From positions 99,041 to 163,040 of the forward strand of contig JACCVV010000089.1 of the NCBI GenBank assembly GCA_013697955.1: 64,000 nt of DNA, written 5' to 3'. The DNA comes from Tatlockia sp. (GTDB lineage: Bacteria; Pseudomonadota; Gammaproteobacteria; Legionellales; Legionellaceae). Of the stretch, positions 27,704 through 36,565 are shown one piece after another. The position numbers and the translations under genes are program-made. Each line of letters begins with the position of its first letter. The first letter of the stretch is position 1. The notes beneath the pieces were generated by a model. It had not been told where the DNA came from, did not search any database, and saw nothing but the letters and a program-made list of their open reading frames with translations.

Positions 27704-29119
27704 TTAAGCTCTTCCATAAACGTCTTGAAAGCGAACGATATCGTCTTCTCCCATATATTCGCCACTTTGCACTTCAATCATAATTAATTGGGTTAAGCCA
27801 GGGTTTTCCAAACGATGTTTATGTCCGGCCGGAACATAGGTTGATTCATTAGTACCAATGAAGATTTCTTTATCGCCATTGACAACTTTTGCCATGCCAC
27901 TAACCACGATCCAATGTTCGGAACGATGATAATGCATTTGCAGACTCAAGCTAGCTCCAGGTCTTACTTCAATTCGTTTTATTTTAAAACGAGGACTTTC
28001 CTCGAGAATGGTATAAGTTCCCCAAGGACGGTGAACGGTCCGATGCAGTTTATACGCTTCGTGACCTTGTTTTTTTAACTGGCTGTAAATAGTTTTAATA
28101 TCCTGCGCCCTTTTTTTATCTGCAACCAAAAGAGCGTCAGGTGTATCAATAATGAAAAGATCTTCAATACCAACAGCAGCGATAAGGCGATCTTTACCGC
28201 GAATATAGCAATTAGTCACATCATGAATGAGTGTTTCACCCTCAATTCGATTACCCTTTTCATCTGAGGCAGTCAAATTACCTAAGGAATTCCATGAACC
28301 AATATCACTCCAGCCAATTTGGCAAGGAACAACCGCTACTTCCCTGGATTTTTCGATAAGCGCATAGTCTATAGAATCATCAGGAACCAAATTGAATGTT
28401 TCGCTATCCAGTTCAAGTTGAGTAAAATTCTGACCTGAGGCTTTATCAGATAGTTCAATACAGGTTTGGCTTGCTTTAAGAATTTCCGGGCAATATTGCG
28501 CAACTTCTGATAATAGGCTCTTCACATTAAAGCAGAACATCCCTGAATTCCAAAAGAAGCGCTTGGAATCTAAATATTCCTGCGCCTTTTCAAGGGTTGG
28601 TTTTTCCACAAATTTGATAACCTGATTACCTTCAGCTTCGATATAGCCATAGCCCGTTTCTGGACAGTCAGGTTGAATACCAAAAGTGACCAGCTTACCT
28701 TGCTGTGCAAATTTAATTGCCTCAGCAACTGCGATTGCAAACGCTTTTTGATCGTGAATAAGGTGATCAGCTGGCAAAACAAGCATGAGGGTTTCATCAT
28801 CATAGTTTTCTTTGATTTGCAAAGCTGCCATCACAATAGCCGCGGCCGTATTACGACCAAAAGGTTCCAAAATATAGGATAATTTTAAACCAATTTGATT
28901 CGCTTCCCGGTATTCATCGGCTGTTTTAAAAAAAAGTTCTCGGTTTGTAACAGTGAGTATTTCTTCGACTCCGGGCAGTTGTGCTCCTCGAAGAAAGGTT
29001 TTCTTTAAAAGGCTTTGACCATCTGGAAGATTAATAAAGGGCTTGGGGTGTAATTCACGTGAAACAGGCCAAAGCCTTGAGCCCGCACCGCCACATAGAA
29101 TAATTGGTATCATACGCAT
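27704..29119 (-). CDS. manC: Mannose-1-phosphate guanylyltransferase / mannose-6-phosphate isomerase
   Basis: A bifunctional type II PMI/GMP enzyme. It makes GDP-mannose, the precursor of mannose and 6-deoxyhexose units in lipopolysaccharide. It has 471 residues. The N-terminal nucleotidyltransferase domain carries the LCGGAGSRLWPVSRE signature and IKFVEKPT; the C-terminal cupin isomerase domain has LQMHYHRSEHWIVVSGMAKV and YVPAGHKHRLENPG with the metal-binding His residues. The start at 29119 is preceded by AGGGG. lipA lies 14 bases upstream on the same strand. Confidence 0.96.
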   Translation of the reverse strand: MRMIPIILCGGAGSRLWPVSRELHPKPFINLPDGQSLLKKTFLRGAQLPGVEEILTVTNRELFFKTADEYREANQIGLKLSYILEPFGRNTAAAIVMAALQIKENYDDETLMLVLPADHLIHDQKAFAIAVAEAIKFAQQGKLVTFGIQPDCPETGYGYIEAEGNQVIKFVEKPTLEKAQEYLDSKRFFWNSGMFCFNVKSLLSEVAQYCPEILKASQTCIELSDKASGQNFTQLELDSETFNLVPDDSIDYALIEKSREVAVVPCQIGWSDIGSWNSLGNLTASDEKGNRIEGETLIHDVTNCYIRGKDRLIAAVGIEDLFIIDTPDALLVADKKRAQDIKTIYSQLKKQGHEAYKLHRTVHRPWGTYTILEESPRFKIKRIEVRPGASLSLQMHYHRSEHWIVVSGMAKVVNGDKEIFIGTNESTYVPAGHKHRLENPGLTQLIMIEVQSGEYMGEDDIVRFQDVYGRA

Positions 29120-29132
29120 ATTAGTAAAACCC

Positions 29133-30122
29133 CTATAAGCCTAAGTTATCACGCTTGAAAACCCGATCGGCTCGATAGCTCGAGCGCACTAAAGGACCGG
29201 ATGCTACTTCGAAAAATCCCTTTTGCAAACCAATTTCACGTAATTCTAAAAACGCTTCTGGAGTTACATAACGGGCAACAGGTAAATGATTTTTTGTCGG
29301 TTGTAAATATTGTCCCAAGGTTAAAATATCAACATTTTGAGCGCGCAGCTCATCCATGGTTTTTATGATTTCTTCATCGGTTTCACCTAAACCCAACATA
29401 AGGCTAGTCTTGGTTAAAACATCAGGACGATAATTCTTGGCGAAGGCTAATACCTTAAGTGTTTGCCAGTAGCCTGCCCGATTATCGCGAACCGGGTGAG
29501 TTAGGCGTTCAACAGTTTCTACATTTTGGGCAAAGACATCAACAGGGCTATCCAACAGTGTGGCGATATCCTTTTCAATCCCCTGGAAATCAGGGGTTAG
29601 GGCTTCAATTTTGGTTTGAGGACTTCGAGCTTTGATAGCGCGGATAGAATCTGCATAATGCATTGCCCCGCCATCAATTAGATCATCACGGTTAACTGAA
29701 GTTAAAACCACGTAATCCAGGTTCATAAGCGCAACAGTATTCGCCGTATTTTCAGGTTCCTCTTTATCGAGCCAACCCTGGGGATTACCCGTATCTACAG
29801 CACAAAATCGGCAAGCTCTGGTGCAAACAGCTCCCATGAGCATAATGGTAGCTGTGCCATGCGACCAACATTCAGCGATATTTGGACATTTCGCTTCTTC
29901 GCAAACAGTAGCCAACCGATGTTTAACGACCTGCTCTTTAACTTGTTTATAGGCCGGTGTTGTGTGATTGATGATACGGAGCCATTTGGGCTTTGGTAAG
30001 CGTTCGGAAGAAATGTCAGCTGATTTAACTCCATCTTTTATTGCTACAAAACCTTGTGAAGTTTTGTATTTATGGCCACTTTCGACAACAACTGGAATAT
30101 CAATTAATTTGCTCATGCCCAT
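29133..30122 (-). CDS. lipA: Lipoyl synthase
   Basis: A radical-SAM enzyme that inserts two sulfurs into octanoyl groups on lipoyl domains of 2-oxoacid dehydrogenases. The 329-residue protein has both iron-sulfur sites: the auxiliary cluster [13 protein letters not shown] and the radical-SAM CxxxCxxC in [13 protein letters not shown]. The C-terminal RSSYRAD segment, which contacts the auxiliary cluster, is also present. The start could be Met1 (30122) or Met3 (30116). lipB is not adjacent. The gene is 14 bases from manC and 61 bases after the CDGSH gene on the same strand. Confidence 0.98.
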   Translation of the reverse strand: MGMSKLIDIPVVVESGHKYKTSQGFVAIKDGVKSADISSERLPKPKWLRIINHTTPAYKQVKEQVVKHRLATVCEEAKCPNIAECWSHGTATIMLMGAVCTRACRFCAVDTGNPQGWLDKEEPENTANTVALMNLDYVVLTSVNRDDLIDGGAMHYADSIRAIKARSPQTKIEALTPDFQGIEKDIATLLDSPVDVFAQNVETVERLTHPVRDNRAGYWQTLKVLAFAKNYRPDVLTKTSLMLGLGETDEEIIKTMDELRAQNVDILTLGQYLQPTKNHLPVARYVTPEAFLELREIGLQKGFFEVASGPLVRSSYRADRVFKRDNLGL

Positions 30123-30183
30123 GCCAGAAATATCAGATGCAGAGATAATCCCAAATCAAACCAGTCAGATCAAGTTTATTTAA

Positions 30184-30441
30184 TCAGGATTTAGAATTTT
30201 TCAGGTATTCTCGCAGTAATCTTGCATGAGAACCATCACAAAGAGGCGGATCTTTGGTTTCTTTACATGCACAAAAATAAAGAGTTTCAGTCTGCGTAGC
30301 CTTAAAAATAAAAGCTTGGCTGCAATTTTCCTTATCGCAAAAAGGCTGGGTTTCACTTTTTCCACAACTGCACCAAAAATAGGTTTTTCCTTCCTCTACA
30401 TCATAGCCAATGGGAAAAAAAGGCAAAATCTCCTTATTCAT
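30184..30441 (-). CDS. CDGSH iron-sulfur domain protein
   Basis: An 85-residue protein with two zinc-finger-like CDGSH motifs that each bind a [2Fe-2S] cluster through three Cys and one His. The second is canonical (CACKETKDPPLCDGSH); the first is CSCGKSETQPFCDKENC and lacks the canonical His at the expected place, so its cluster may be altered. Family members are redox or iron-sulfur transfer proteins (mitoNEET relatives). The start codon overlaps the end of the upstream thioredoxin-fold membrane protein by 8 bases, so the two are translationally linked. Confidence 0.92.
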   Translation of the reverse strand: MNKEILPFFPIGYDVEEGKTYFWCSCGKSETQPFCDKENCSQAFIFKATQTETLYFCACKETKDPPLCDGSHARLLREYLKNSKS

Positions 30442-31663
30442 GCCTCCCTCCGAAAGTGGACTCGCCTTTTAAAGCTAATCTATTTGATTTTTTAACCATC
30501 ACCCATGCAGCAACCAAAGAGAAAATCAGCGCGGCTATAGAAAGTAATAAATTGGCAAAACCTTGTGGATGTATAATAGCGATTAGCCCTATAACCAATA
30601 GTAAGCACCAGGCAAGATAAACAAGAAGCAGCCTTGATTTTGCCAATTTTTCATAAATTCGAGAATAAATAATCAACACCATAATTATTAACAGAGGAAG
30701 AATATAAATAAGATTATAAAGTAGGACATAGAGTCTTTTTTCAAATGATGAAAACTGATTCAAATCCAGCCATTGACGAAAAATGAGAGGAAAATTCGGT
30801 AAGCAGGTTTGCTGATAGGACATTACTAATAAAGCAGTCGCCCCTATTAAAACTGGGAGAAGAAAACCTGGACGAACTAGTAAACCTTTTGAATAAACAA
30901 TGAAGACATAAGCAATTAGTCCAAAGCCTAGCAAAGCAGCCGGGATTCTTAGCCAAGGTAAGTTTTGGTAGAAAATGGCAGTATTTGATTGTTGAACATA
31001 ATGAACTAAGGAAACGACGAGAATAAAGAGAAGTCCATATCCAAACATTAATGATTTTTCTTTTTGCAACCAAAGGAATGCAAATAAAGCAAGTACAGCA
31101 AAAATGGAGCAAGAAGACAAGGCATCCGATAGTGCCATTATAGGAATAAATAGATAAGCCGGTTGCTTAGCTGTATTGGTTGCCAATGTGCTTGAAGTTG
31201 ACCATTGATTTAACAGCGATTGGGTTGCATTTGTTAATTGGCCGTCTTTGGTAATTTGCTGATAGCAATAATCCAAAGCACGATTAATAGCCTTACCAGT
31301 CGTTTTTTCTGTATCAAATCCAACCCAACGGGAACCACAAAAAAAGAGAGCTGGTACCGAATAATCATCCAGATTTTGTTCTAATAATTGTTGATGGAAA
31401 TGCTCTAATGAAGCTTTGTTTGTATTTATTTCATAACGTTGTACATCCAGCCAGGGTTTTTGTTTTTGTAAATCGCTTATAAAGGCTTCTTCATGTTGAC
31501 AATGCGGGCAGGTAGTTGAAATATACAAATCAACACGTAGCCTGAGTTGATCTTTTTCACCATTGAAAAACCAGGGAGCTGGAAGGGCCACTGCGAAACC
31601 ATAGACTATAAATAGAAGGAAAAAAAAAGCTAAACGTCTTTTAACCGTTACTCGCATATTCAA
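30434..31663 (-). CDS. Membrane protein with thioredoxin-fold CPHC domain
   Basis: A 409-residue protein. After an N-terminal signal anchor (AFFFLLFIVYGFAVALPA), a glutaredoxin/thioredoxin-like periplasmic domain carries the redox motif CPHC (YISTTCPHCQHEEAFI) and a VPALFF cis-Pro-like segment. About six to seven transmembrane helices follow (LMFGYGLLFILVVSLVHYV, LYNLIYILPLLIIMVLII and others). The plan suggests electron transfer across the membrane or disulfide handling, like DsbD/VKOR-type proteins, but the order of domains differs from DsbD and no close named family is recognised. It overlaps the CDGSH gene. Confidence 0.75.
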   Translation of the reverse strand: MNMRVTVKRRLAFFFLLFIVYGFAVALPAPWFFNGEKDQLRLRVDLYISTTCPHCQHEEAFISDLQKQKPWLDVQRYEINTNKASLEHFHQQLLEQNLDDYSVPALFFCGSRWVGFDTEKTTGKAINRALDYCYQQITKDGQLTNATQSLLNQWSTSSTLATNTAKQPAYLFIPIMALSDALSSCSIFAVLALFAFLWLQKEKSLMFGYGLLFILVVSLVHYVQQSNTAIFYQNLPWLRIPAALLGFGLIAYVFIVYSKGLLVRPGFLLPVLIGATALLVMSYQQTCLPNFPLIFRQWLDLNQFSSFEKRLYVLLYNLIYILPLLIIMVLIIYSRIYEKLAKSRLLLVYLAWCLLLVIGLIAIIHPQGFANLLLSIAALIFSLVAAWVMVKKSNRLALKGESTFGGRHE

Positions 31664-31692
31664 GAATCCTTTTAGGGATAAGCGAAACCCAT

Positions 31693-32127
31693 TTAATAAC
31701 TATGAATATAATTTTCAAGCTGCTCAATGACCCTTGTTTTATCTTCGAGCAAAAAGAATAACAAGTCCCCAATTGAAAGAATCGCAACCAACTCACCATC
31801 GTCTGAGACAAAAACATGGCGCCTTTTTGTCTTGGTAATGACTTCCATGGCAAGCTCAACAGGTTCATTGAGATCTAACACTGAAAAATCTGGATAAGCT
31901 ATTTCCAAGGCTGTGGTCGTGTATAAGTCAAAATTTTTCTTTATCGAGGCTCGTACAATATCACGCTCTGATACAATACCAACAATTTTTTCCTCGTCAA
32001 GTACGGCTAGCGCGCCTATATTTTGATTGGTCATCATAGTAATACATTGTGAAACACTTACAACTGGAGGTACTGAAACCAAAGGACGCCTAGGTTGAGG
32101 CAAAGCTGAATAAATGAGTTGCGTCAT
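31693..32127 (-). CDS. Tandem CBS-domain protein
   Basis: A 144-residue cytoplasmic protein made almost entirely of a CBS pair (Bateman module). Landmarks are VVSVSQCITMMTNQNIGALAVLD and VGIVSERDIVRA in the first CBS, and ELAMEVITKTKRRHVFVSDDG with LVAILSIGDLL in the second. Such modules bind adenine nucleotides or SAM and sense energy state. It is 30 bases upstream of the thioredoxin-fold membrane gene on the same strand, so it may belong to the same transcription unit. The partner protein is unknown. Confidence 0.9.
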   Translation of the reverse strand: MTQLIYSALPQPRRPLVSVPPVVSVSQCITMMTNQNIGALAVLDEEKIVGIVSERDIVRASIKKNFDLYTTTALEIAYPDFSVLDLNEPVELAMEVITKTKRRHVFVSDDGELVAILSIGDLLFFLLEDKTRVIEQLENYIHSY

Positions 32128-32216
32128 GACTTACTCCCTGCAAAACGATAATTTTTGAGGAATCCACACATCGTTTGTATAAATATAGCACAAACATTGG
32201 TCCTCTGAAAAACCTG

Positions 32217-34253
32217 CTATTGAAGTATCATTGTTAAAGCCTGATCAATTTTTTCAGCTTTTTTCTGATGTTCCAGACTCTTCGGCTGGAAGAATCGATT
32301 AACATTATTTTGCAAGGCAACCTCCGGCTCAAGCCTCAATTCATTATTTTGAGGGTTTTGAGGAGGGATAAAGTCAATTGTTAAGTCTGAAACAACATCT
32401 TTTATCAGGTTATCGATTTCTCTCAAATCATCGATATCTTCGCAATCACGCTCTAATCCTAAAATTTCTTCATTAAGTAGGGTTTTAAAACGTTCTTGAA
32501 CCAGTTTTGGCACTTTATCGTAGCCTAAATCTGTATTTGAATGGATATCGTACCATTCCAGGCAAAGAGTATGACGTTTTTTGATGTTCTCTTTTCTCAA
32601 CTCCAGTTCTTGATCAGTGCCACCTATTACCTCTTTTTCACGAAAAGAATTTTCCAGGTCATCACAGAATTTTAATTCTTCGATATAAATTGAGCGAACT
32701 AATTCTGCTTTCTCTTTTGTGCCAAAAGTCTCAATCATTCTTTGGTTTACTTGAAATTCTGGAATTTCGAAAGCACCGTCATTCAACCAGTTTTGATAAA
32801 CATAATGATAAATTTCGTTTTTCCAGCTCACGTATTTACTAGCTATATAGAGGCCAATTAACAAAACTGGAATGGCAGCAATTAAAAAAGCAAATTCAGG
32901 GATAGCCAAGGGAGATAGCATTGTGCCCACTAAAACTATAATACCGGCAACGATTAATATAGGAATTAAAGCTCTCACAACTTTTCGAAACCCGCTTTTT
33001 TCGTAAAAAGCAATTTCCTTATATTCTTCGTATAAAGGAAGGAAGGGTTTTAACAAGCTCGAGAAAATTGAGGCGGTCTCGGTGATTTGTTCTGCGGATC
33101 GCCCATAGTTATAAAGGTCAAGCACCGCAAAATAGGAATTTTCATTTTGCGTGGACATACCCGTATATTGAATAAAAGCATGAGCATCTGCCATTTTATT
33201 CAAAAACAATTTTGATTTGTTTACTGCGTTGCTATTCCAGAATAAATAAGATAAGGAATTCAGTAGCCCTTCATCCTCTTTATTATTATCTACTTCCAGC
33301 ATTTTATTATTAATTAAAAGACGTCTTTTGCGAATCTCATTACGAAGTGCATAGCCATAACTCGCAATTTGCGCTTCAACTCTTGGGTCATCATCATCAA
33401 TAGACGCTCTGATAATATCTCGGGCAAAAGAGCTAGCTATTTTCTTATCAAAATCCTTAAGATCTACAAAATTAATAGATTTAGCAGTCGTTTTTTGTAA
33501 TTTCATGAAAATTAAATGGGTAAGAAATTGCTCTTCCATGCCGTCAAAATCAGGCATCTCTTTTTTAGATTCTTCACAATAGAGTTCGAGAAATATCTCT
33601 GAGGAACTTTTTAAAGAATCTTGTCTTTCGTTAAGGATAGGTAAGAGCTGCGCCAATTTTTCAACCCGTTTTAAACCCTTTTTCATTGCAATTTCATCAT
33701 GAAGCGGGCCCATTTCTTCTTCAATTTTGAAGTTATCAAGCCATTGCTGGTATATAGCTTCTTGTTCAGTATCCAACTGGGCTAAAAGAAATAAATTGTC
33801 GGTTTCTTTTTTTTGTTCTTCTAATAAAAGATATTGAGACTGCAGCGGTAAGGAAAACCGAGCTTTAGTCAATTTTTCTTGCTGAATTACCGTCAATACT
33901 GAGAAATCAAAAAATTGTTCCTCCAGAAAATTAAAGATAATCATGGATATTAAATTTTTCCACGCCAGACTATCTTTTATCTGATCAATTAGATTCTTCT
34001 TGGCGATAGCATATTCGGTTTTTAAATTTTCTTTTTTTTGTTCATATTCAGAACTTAAAAGAGTCGAGGCAATAGAATAGGCATAAGAGAAAAAAGATTT
34101 TTCTTCATTTTTTGGATTAATTTTTATGAGTAAATCATTAACTACGGTTATAAATAGCTGCCCTGCTTCTGTTGCTTCAAATTCATCCATTTGGTCTTTT
34201 GATAAGAGATCATAGCCGGGTATTAGCTTTGCAGCCAGTTCTTGAAAATTCAT
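32217..34253 (-). CDS. Large unrecognised protein with central membrane pair; candidate Dot/Icm effector
   Basis: I do not recognise this 678-residue family. The protein is acidic and Glu/Leu/Lys-rich with long helical stretches. It has two adjacent hydrophobic segments at about residues 425-472 (LIPILIVAGIIVLVGTML, FAFLIAAIPVLLIGLYIA), no signal peptide, and a helical, charged C-terminal part. This plan (cytoplasmic N-terminus, a membrane pair, hydrophilic tail) is common among Legionella Dot/Icm effectors that insert in host membranes. A PmrA-box-like tandem repeat at 34292-34311 lies just upstream. The neighbour at 34.5-35.8 kb is also Legionella-like. Effector status is inference. Confidence 0.65.
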   Translation of the reverse strand: MNFQELAAKLIPGYDLLSKDQMDEFEATEAGQLFITVVNDLLIKINPKNEEKSFFSYAYSIASTLLSSEYEQKKENLKTEYAIAKKNLIDQIKDSLAWKNLISMIIFNFLEEQFFDFSVLTVIQQEKLTKARFSLPLQSQYLLLEEQKKETDNLFLLAQLDTEQEAIYQQWLDNFKIEEEMGPLHDEIAMKKGLKRVEKLAQLLPILNERQDSLKSSSEIFLELYCEESKKEMPDFDGMEEQFLTHLIFMKLQKTTAKSINFVDLKDFDKKIASSFARDIIRASIDDDDPRVEAQIASYGYALRNEIRKRRLLINNKMLEVDNNKEDEGLLNSLSYLFWNSNAVNKSKLFLNKMADAHAFIQYTGMSTQNENSYFAVLDLYNYGRSAEQITETASIFSSLLKPFLPLYEEYKEIAFYEKSGFRKVVRALIPILIVAGIIVLVGTMLSPLAIPEFAFLIAAIPVLLIGLYIASKYVSWKNEIYHYVYQNWLNDGAFEIPEFQVNQRMIETFGTKEKAELVRSIYIEELKFCDDLENSFREKEVIGGTDQELELRKENIKKRHTLCLEWYDIHSNTDLGYDKVPKLVQERFKTLLNEEILGLERDCEDIDDLREIDNLIKDVVSDLTIDFIPPQNPQNNELRLEPEVALQNNVNRFFQPKSLEHQKKAEKIDQALTMILQ

Positions 34254-34291
34254 ATCAATCGCCCAAAAAATTTTTGAAATAGTAGCAGGGG

Positions 34292-34311
34292 TTTCTTAAG
34301 AAAATATTAAG
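34292..34311 (-). promoter_or_regulatory. Possible PmrA-box upstream of the 678-residue protein gene
   Basis: On the coding strand the sequence reads CTTAATATT-TT-CTTAAGAAA, a tandem repeat of the CTTAA half-site with a two-base spacer, resembling the PmrA regulatory element that marks many Dot/Icm effector genes. Seven bases downstream is TACTAT, a plausible -10. The distance to the start codon is about 38 bases. The second half-site matches only in its first five bases. Confidence 0.4.
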
Positions 34312-34472
34312 AATTAAAGATTTTGGAAAAATGGAGGGCAATTTATCAAAAATTGAATTCTAACAGATTTTCAAATTACAAAGGCTGCTAACAAACGCTT
34401 TAGGCATGAGAGGATGATCACAGAATTTTTTATATTCAAATTAATGATACATCTCAATCAGGCAACTAACTT

Positions 34473-35840
34473 TTAAAATTTACAGCTGGAATTGGTTATC
34501 CCTTGGATATTTTCTTCTACAATGTTTTTCAAAGATTGCAAGGCAGCTTTATCAATCCCCTTATCTTCATGAGGTCTATGAAAAGAAAAATGATTAGTTG
34601 ATTGGCTTACCATGAAGCCTTTTTTGGTTGTTTTAATTTGTAGATCAATTTCTTTAGATAAATCTTTAATGAGAGCTTGGAAAGCTGAAAGTTTTACCTG
34701 TCCCTTTTGTTTTAATTGATTAATTTCATCACAAAGGTATTTCAAATTTTCAAGCTTTGCATTTGACTTGTTCAAGTTAGGTTCTTTAAAAGAATTGTTT
34801 GAATTTTTATTTCGATTTGATTTTTTAGAGTGATTAGTGAAATTAGAGAAGTCTACTGACTTTTCCAAATTTAAAGAAGGATGATTTTCTGAAGAAGGTT
34901 CAGAAGGTTCAGAAGGTTCAGGCTTAGATATATTAAGGTTTGGATCATCACCCTGATCCTCATCTTTTACTATGATATATGTTGACTCTGTTATTTTTTG
35001 ATCGAAAAGAACCAAATTTAGTATAAATAACTGCATTACCTCATCAAAATTCGAAATCAATGCCAATTTATTGTGGTGAACACCCAAGGCAGTTTCTTGC
35101 AAATACTTTCTGTTGTGCAAACAGGTATTTTTCATGCTGGAATTTAAATTGCTTTTGGCATATTCATTGCCATTTAATAATTTTTCCTGAGCGTAAGAAT
35201 AAGGTAGATATTGGTTAAATAGCTCTTCAAAATCTTCAAATTCATTTAACTTTGATAGCTCCAACAAAAAATTATCTACAAAATTTTTCATATCAAGAAG
35301 TAAGCTTTGACGAATCGAGCTAAATTCCTCTTTAGAGCCTTGAGATTTTACGAGCTCAAAATTAGTCATAACTTTATCTTTTAAATCGTTGACCAGAGAA
35401 GATAAATTTTTCTGATAATCAAGAGTGGATTGCTTTACACGTGAATTCATGCTGATGAGTTTGTCGCCTAAAGCCACGTAATTGGTTGAAACGTTTACAG
35501 TTCTAAAATTATTACCGAATTTATCGAATATTTTATCCCTGGTAAGATCATTGACTTCAATTTCCTCAAGTTTAAGGAGAAATAAAACATTTTCTTTAGC
35601 GTCTCTTTCAATTGCAAAATCCAGAGCAGTTTTATTTGATTTACCTTTTGCATTAACATCAATTTTGAATTCTTCTTTGTGTGTATACAGAAAGCCAGCA
35701 ATGTCCAGATTTTCAGGCTTTACAGCAGTCTGCCTAAACATGGTATTGAAATCTTCTTGCTTGTAAAAATTTAAAAAAATTTTTCGAGAGTTAATATCCG
35801 TTAAAAGATTTATTTTTTCGAGTAAGAGCAAGCGATTCAT
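34473..35840 (-). CDS. Ankyrin-like protein with Asn/Ser-rich linker; candidate effector
   Basis: A 455-residue cytoplasmic-type protein. Residues of about 45-100 resemble one to two ankyrin units (IAGFLYTHKEEFKIDVNAKG, KTALDFAIERDAKENVLFLL). A helical middle follows, then a low-complexity stretch at about residues 300-350 with SEP repeats (EPSEPSEPSSENHPS) and Asn/Lys/Ser runs. No signal peptide or membrane helix is present. Single divergent ankyrin units plus a flexible linker are common in Legionella effector candidates. It is in the same orientation as the 678-residue neighbour, 219 bases away. No function is assigned. Confidence 0.6.
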   Translation of the reverse strand: MNRLLLLEKINLLTDINSRKIFLNFYKQEDFNTMFRQTAVKPENLDIAGFLYTHKEEFKIDVNAKGKSNKTALDFAIERDAKENVLFLLKLEEIEVNDLTRDKIFDKFGNNFRTVNVSTNYVALGDKLISMNSRVKQSTLDYQKNLSSLVNDLKDKVMTNFELVKSQGSKEEFSSIRQSLLLDMKNFVDNFLLELSKLNEFEDFEELFNQYLPYSYAQEKLLNGNEYAKSNLNSSMKNTCLHNRKYLQETALGVHHNKLALISNFDEVMQLFILNLVLFDQKITESTYIIVKDEDQGDDPNLNISKPEPSEPSEPSSENHPSLNLEKSVDFSNFTNHSKKSNRNKNSNNSFKEPNLNKSNAKLENLKYLCDEINQLKQKGQVKLSAFQALIKDLSKEIDLQIKTTKKGFMVSQSTNHFSFHRPHEDKGIDKAALQSLKNIVEENIQGITNSSCKF

Positions 35841-35958
35841 TAGGAAACCTGTTTTAGAAAAAGCAACTTGAAAGCTGCAGAAAAATCAGATTATAGGGTA
35901 TTTTTCGAAGATTTTATAGCCTTAGTGAATTATATTTGATCACAACTGTTTGCTATAA

Positions 35959-35984
35959 AGGGGCTTCTGCACTCAAAAGCCCCT
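35959..35984 (-). terminator. Terminator after the glycine-zipper lipoprotein gene
   Basis: Arms aggggctt (35959-35966) and aagcccct (35977-35984) form a perfect 8-base stem nine bases past the stop codon. On the minus strand the stem is followed by TTATAG, a short U-rich tail. Confidence 0.7.
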
Positions 35985-35992
35985 CTGGCTGA

Positions 35993-36445
35993 TTAATTCA
36001 CTACTCGCCAGGAACCATCTGCCTGACGGCAAGCTTTACCATAAATTTGTTGCGCTTTACCACCGATCATAGCTTTAGTGATGTATTCACGGCAGGGTTG
36101 CTGATTGGTGTAATAAGTTCTGGTAGGCTGAACTGTGTAGCGATAACCTGTATCCGGATTTGACCAAACTATTGCGCGCCCAGTTGGAGCTGTTTCCAGA
36201 GCTCTTTGCATTTCGAGTCTATCTACTCTATCCATTGTCCGGCCTATATTTCCGCCAAGATAAGCTCCAAGAAGTGCACCACCCGCTGCAGCCATTACTT
36301 GTCCTGAGCCGCTTCCAAATTGGCTACCAACAAGTCCACCGACAACACCACCTGTGAGAGTACCTGCATCTTGATTGGTCATTGGAGCACAACCAGTGAG
36401 TAAAACAGAAATAGAGAGTGATGACGCCAAAACTAGTTTTTTCAT
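35993..36445 (-). CDS. Glycine-zipper outer-membrane lipoprotein (17 kDa surface antigen type)
   Basis: A 150-residue lipoprotein with signal peptide and lipobox LLTGC (Cys19). A glycine-zipper 2TM domain follows (TLTGGVVGGLVGSQFGSG, GGALLGAYLGGNIG). The C-terminal domain carries the family's PTGRAIVWSNPDTGYRYTV and CREYITKA motifs, as in rickettsial 17 kDa antigens and SlyB-like proteins. Such proteins sit in the outer membrane and help envelope integrity. The gene is monocistronic, with a terminator directly downstream. Confidence 0.92.
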   Translation of the reverse strand: MKKLVLASSLSISVLLTGCAPMTNQDAGTLTGGVVGGLVGSQFGSGSGQVMAAAGGALLGAYLGGNIGRTMDRVDRLEMQRALETAPTGRAIVWSNPDTGYRYTVQPTRTYYTNQQPCREYITKAMIGGKAQQIYGKACRQADGSWRVVN

Positions 36446-36565
36446 TTATACCTACCTGTGTAATGGTTCATAAAATCGACTGCCATTCTAGCATCAAGTT
36501 TATAAATTATCCATAAATGCGAATTTGCTAAACTAAATCCATTATTTTATTTATTATTCAAACAA

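Noticed and set aside
34292..34311. Reading the CTTAA repeat as a simple AT-rich chance match
   Set aside because: Kept instead as a low-confidence PmrA-box, because spacing, orientation and a -10-like sequence downstream all agree, though the second half-site is imperfect.
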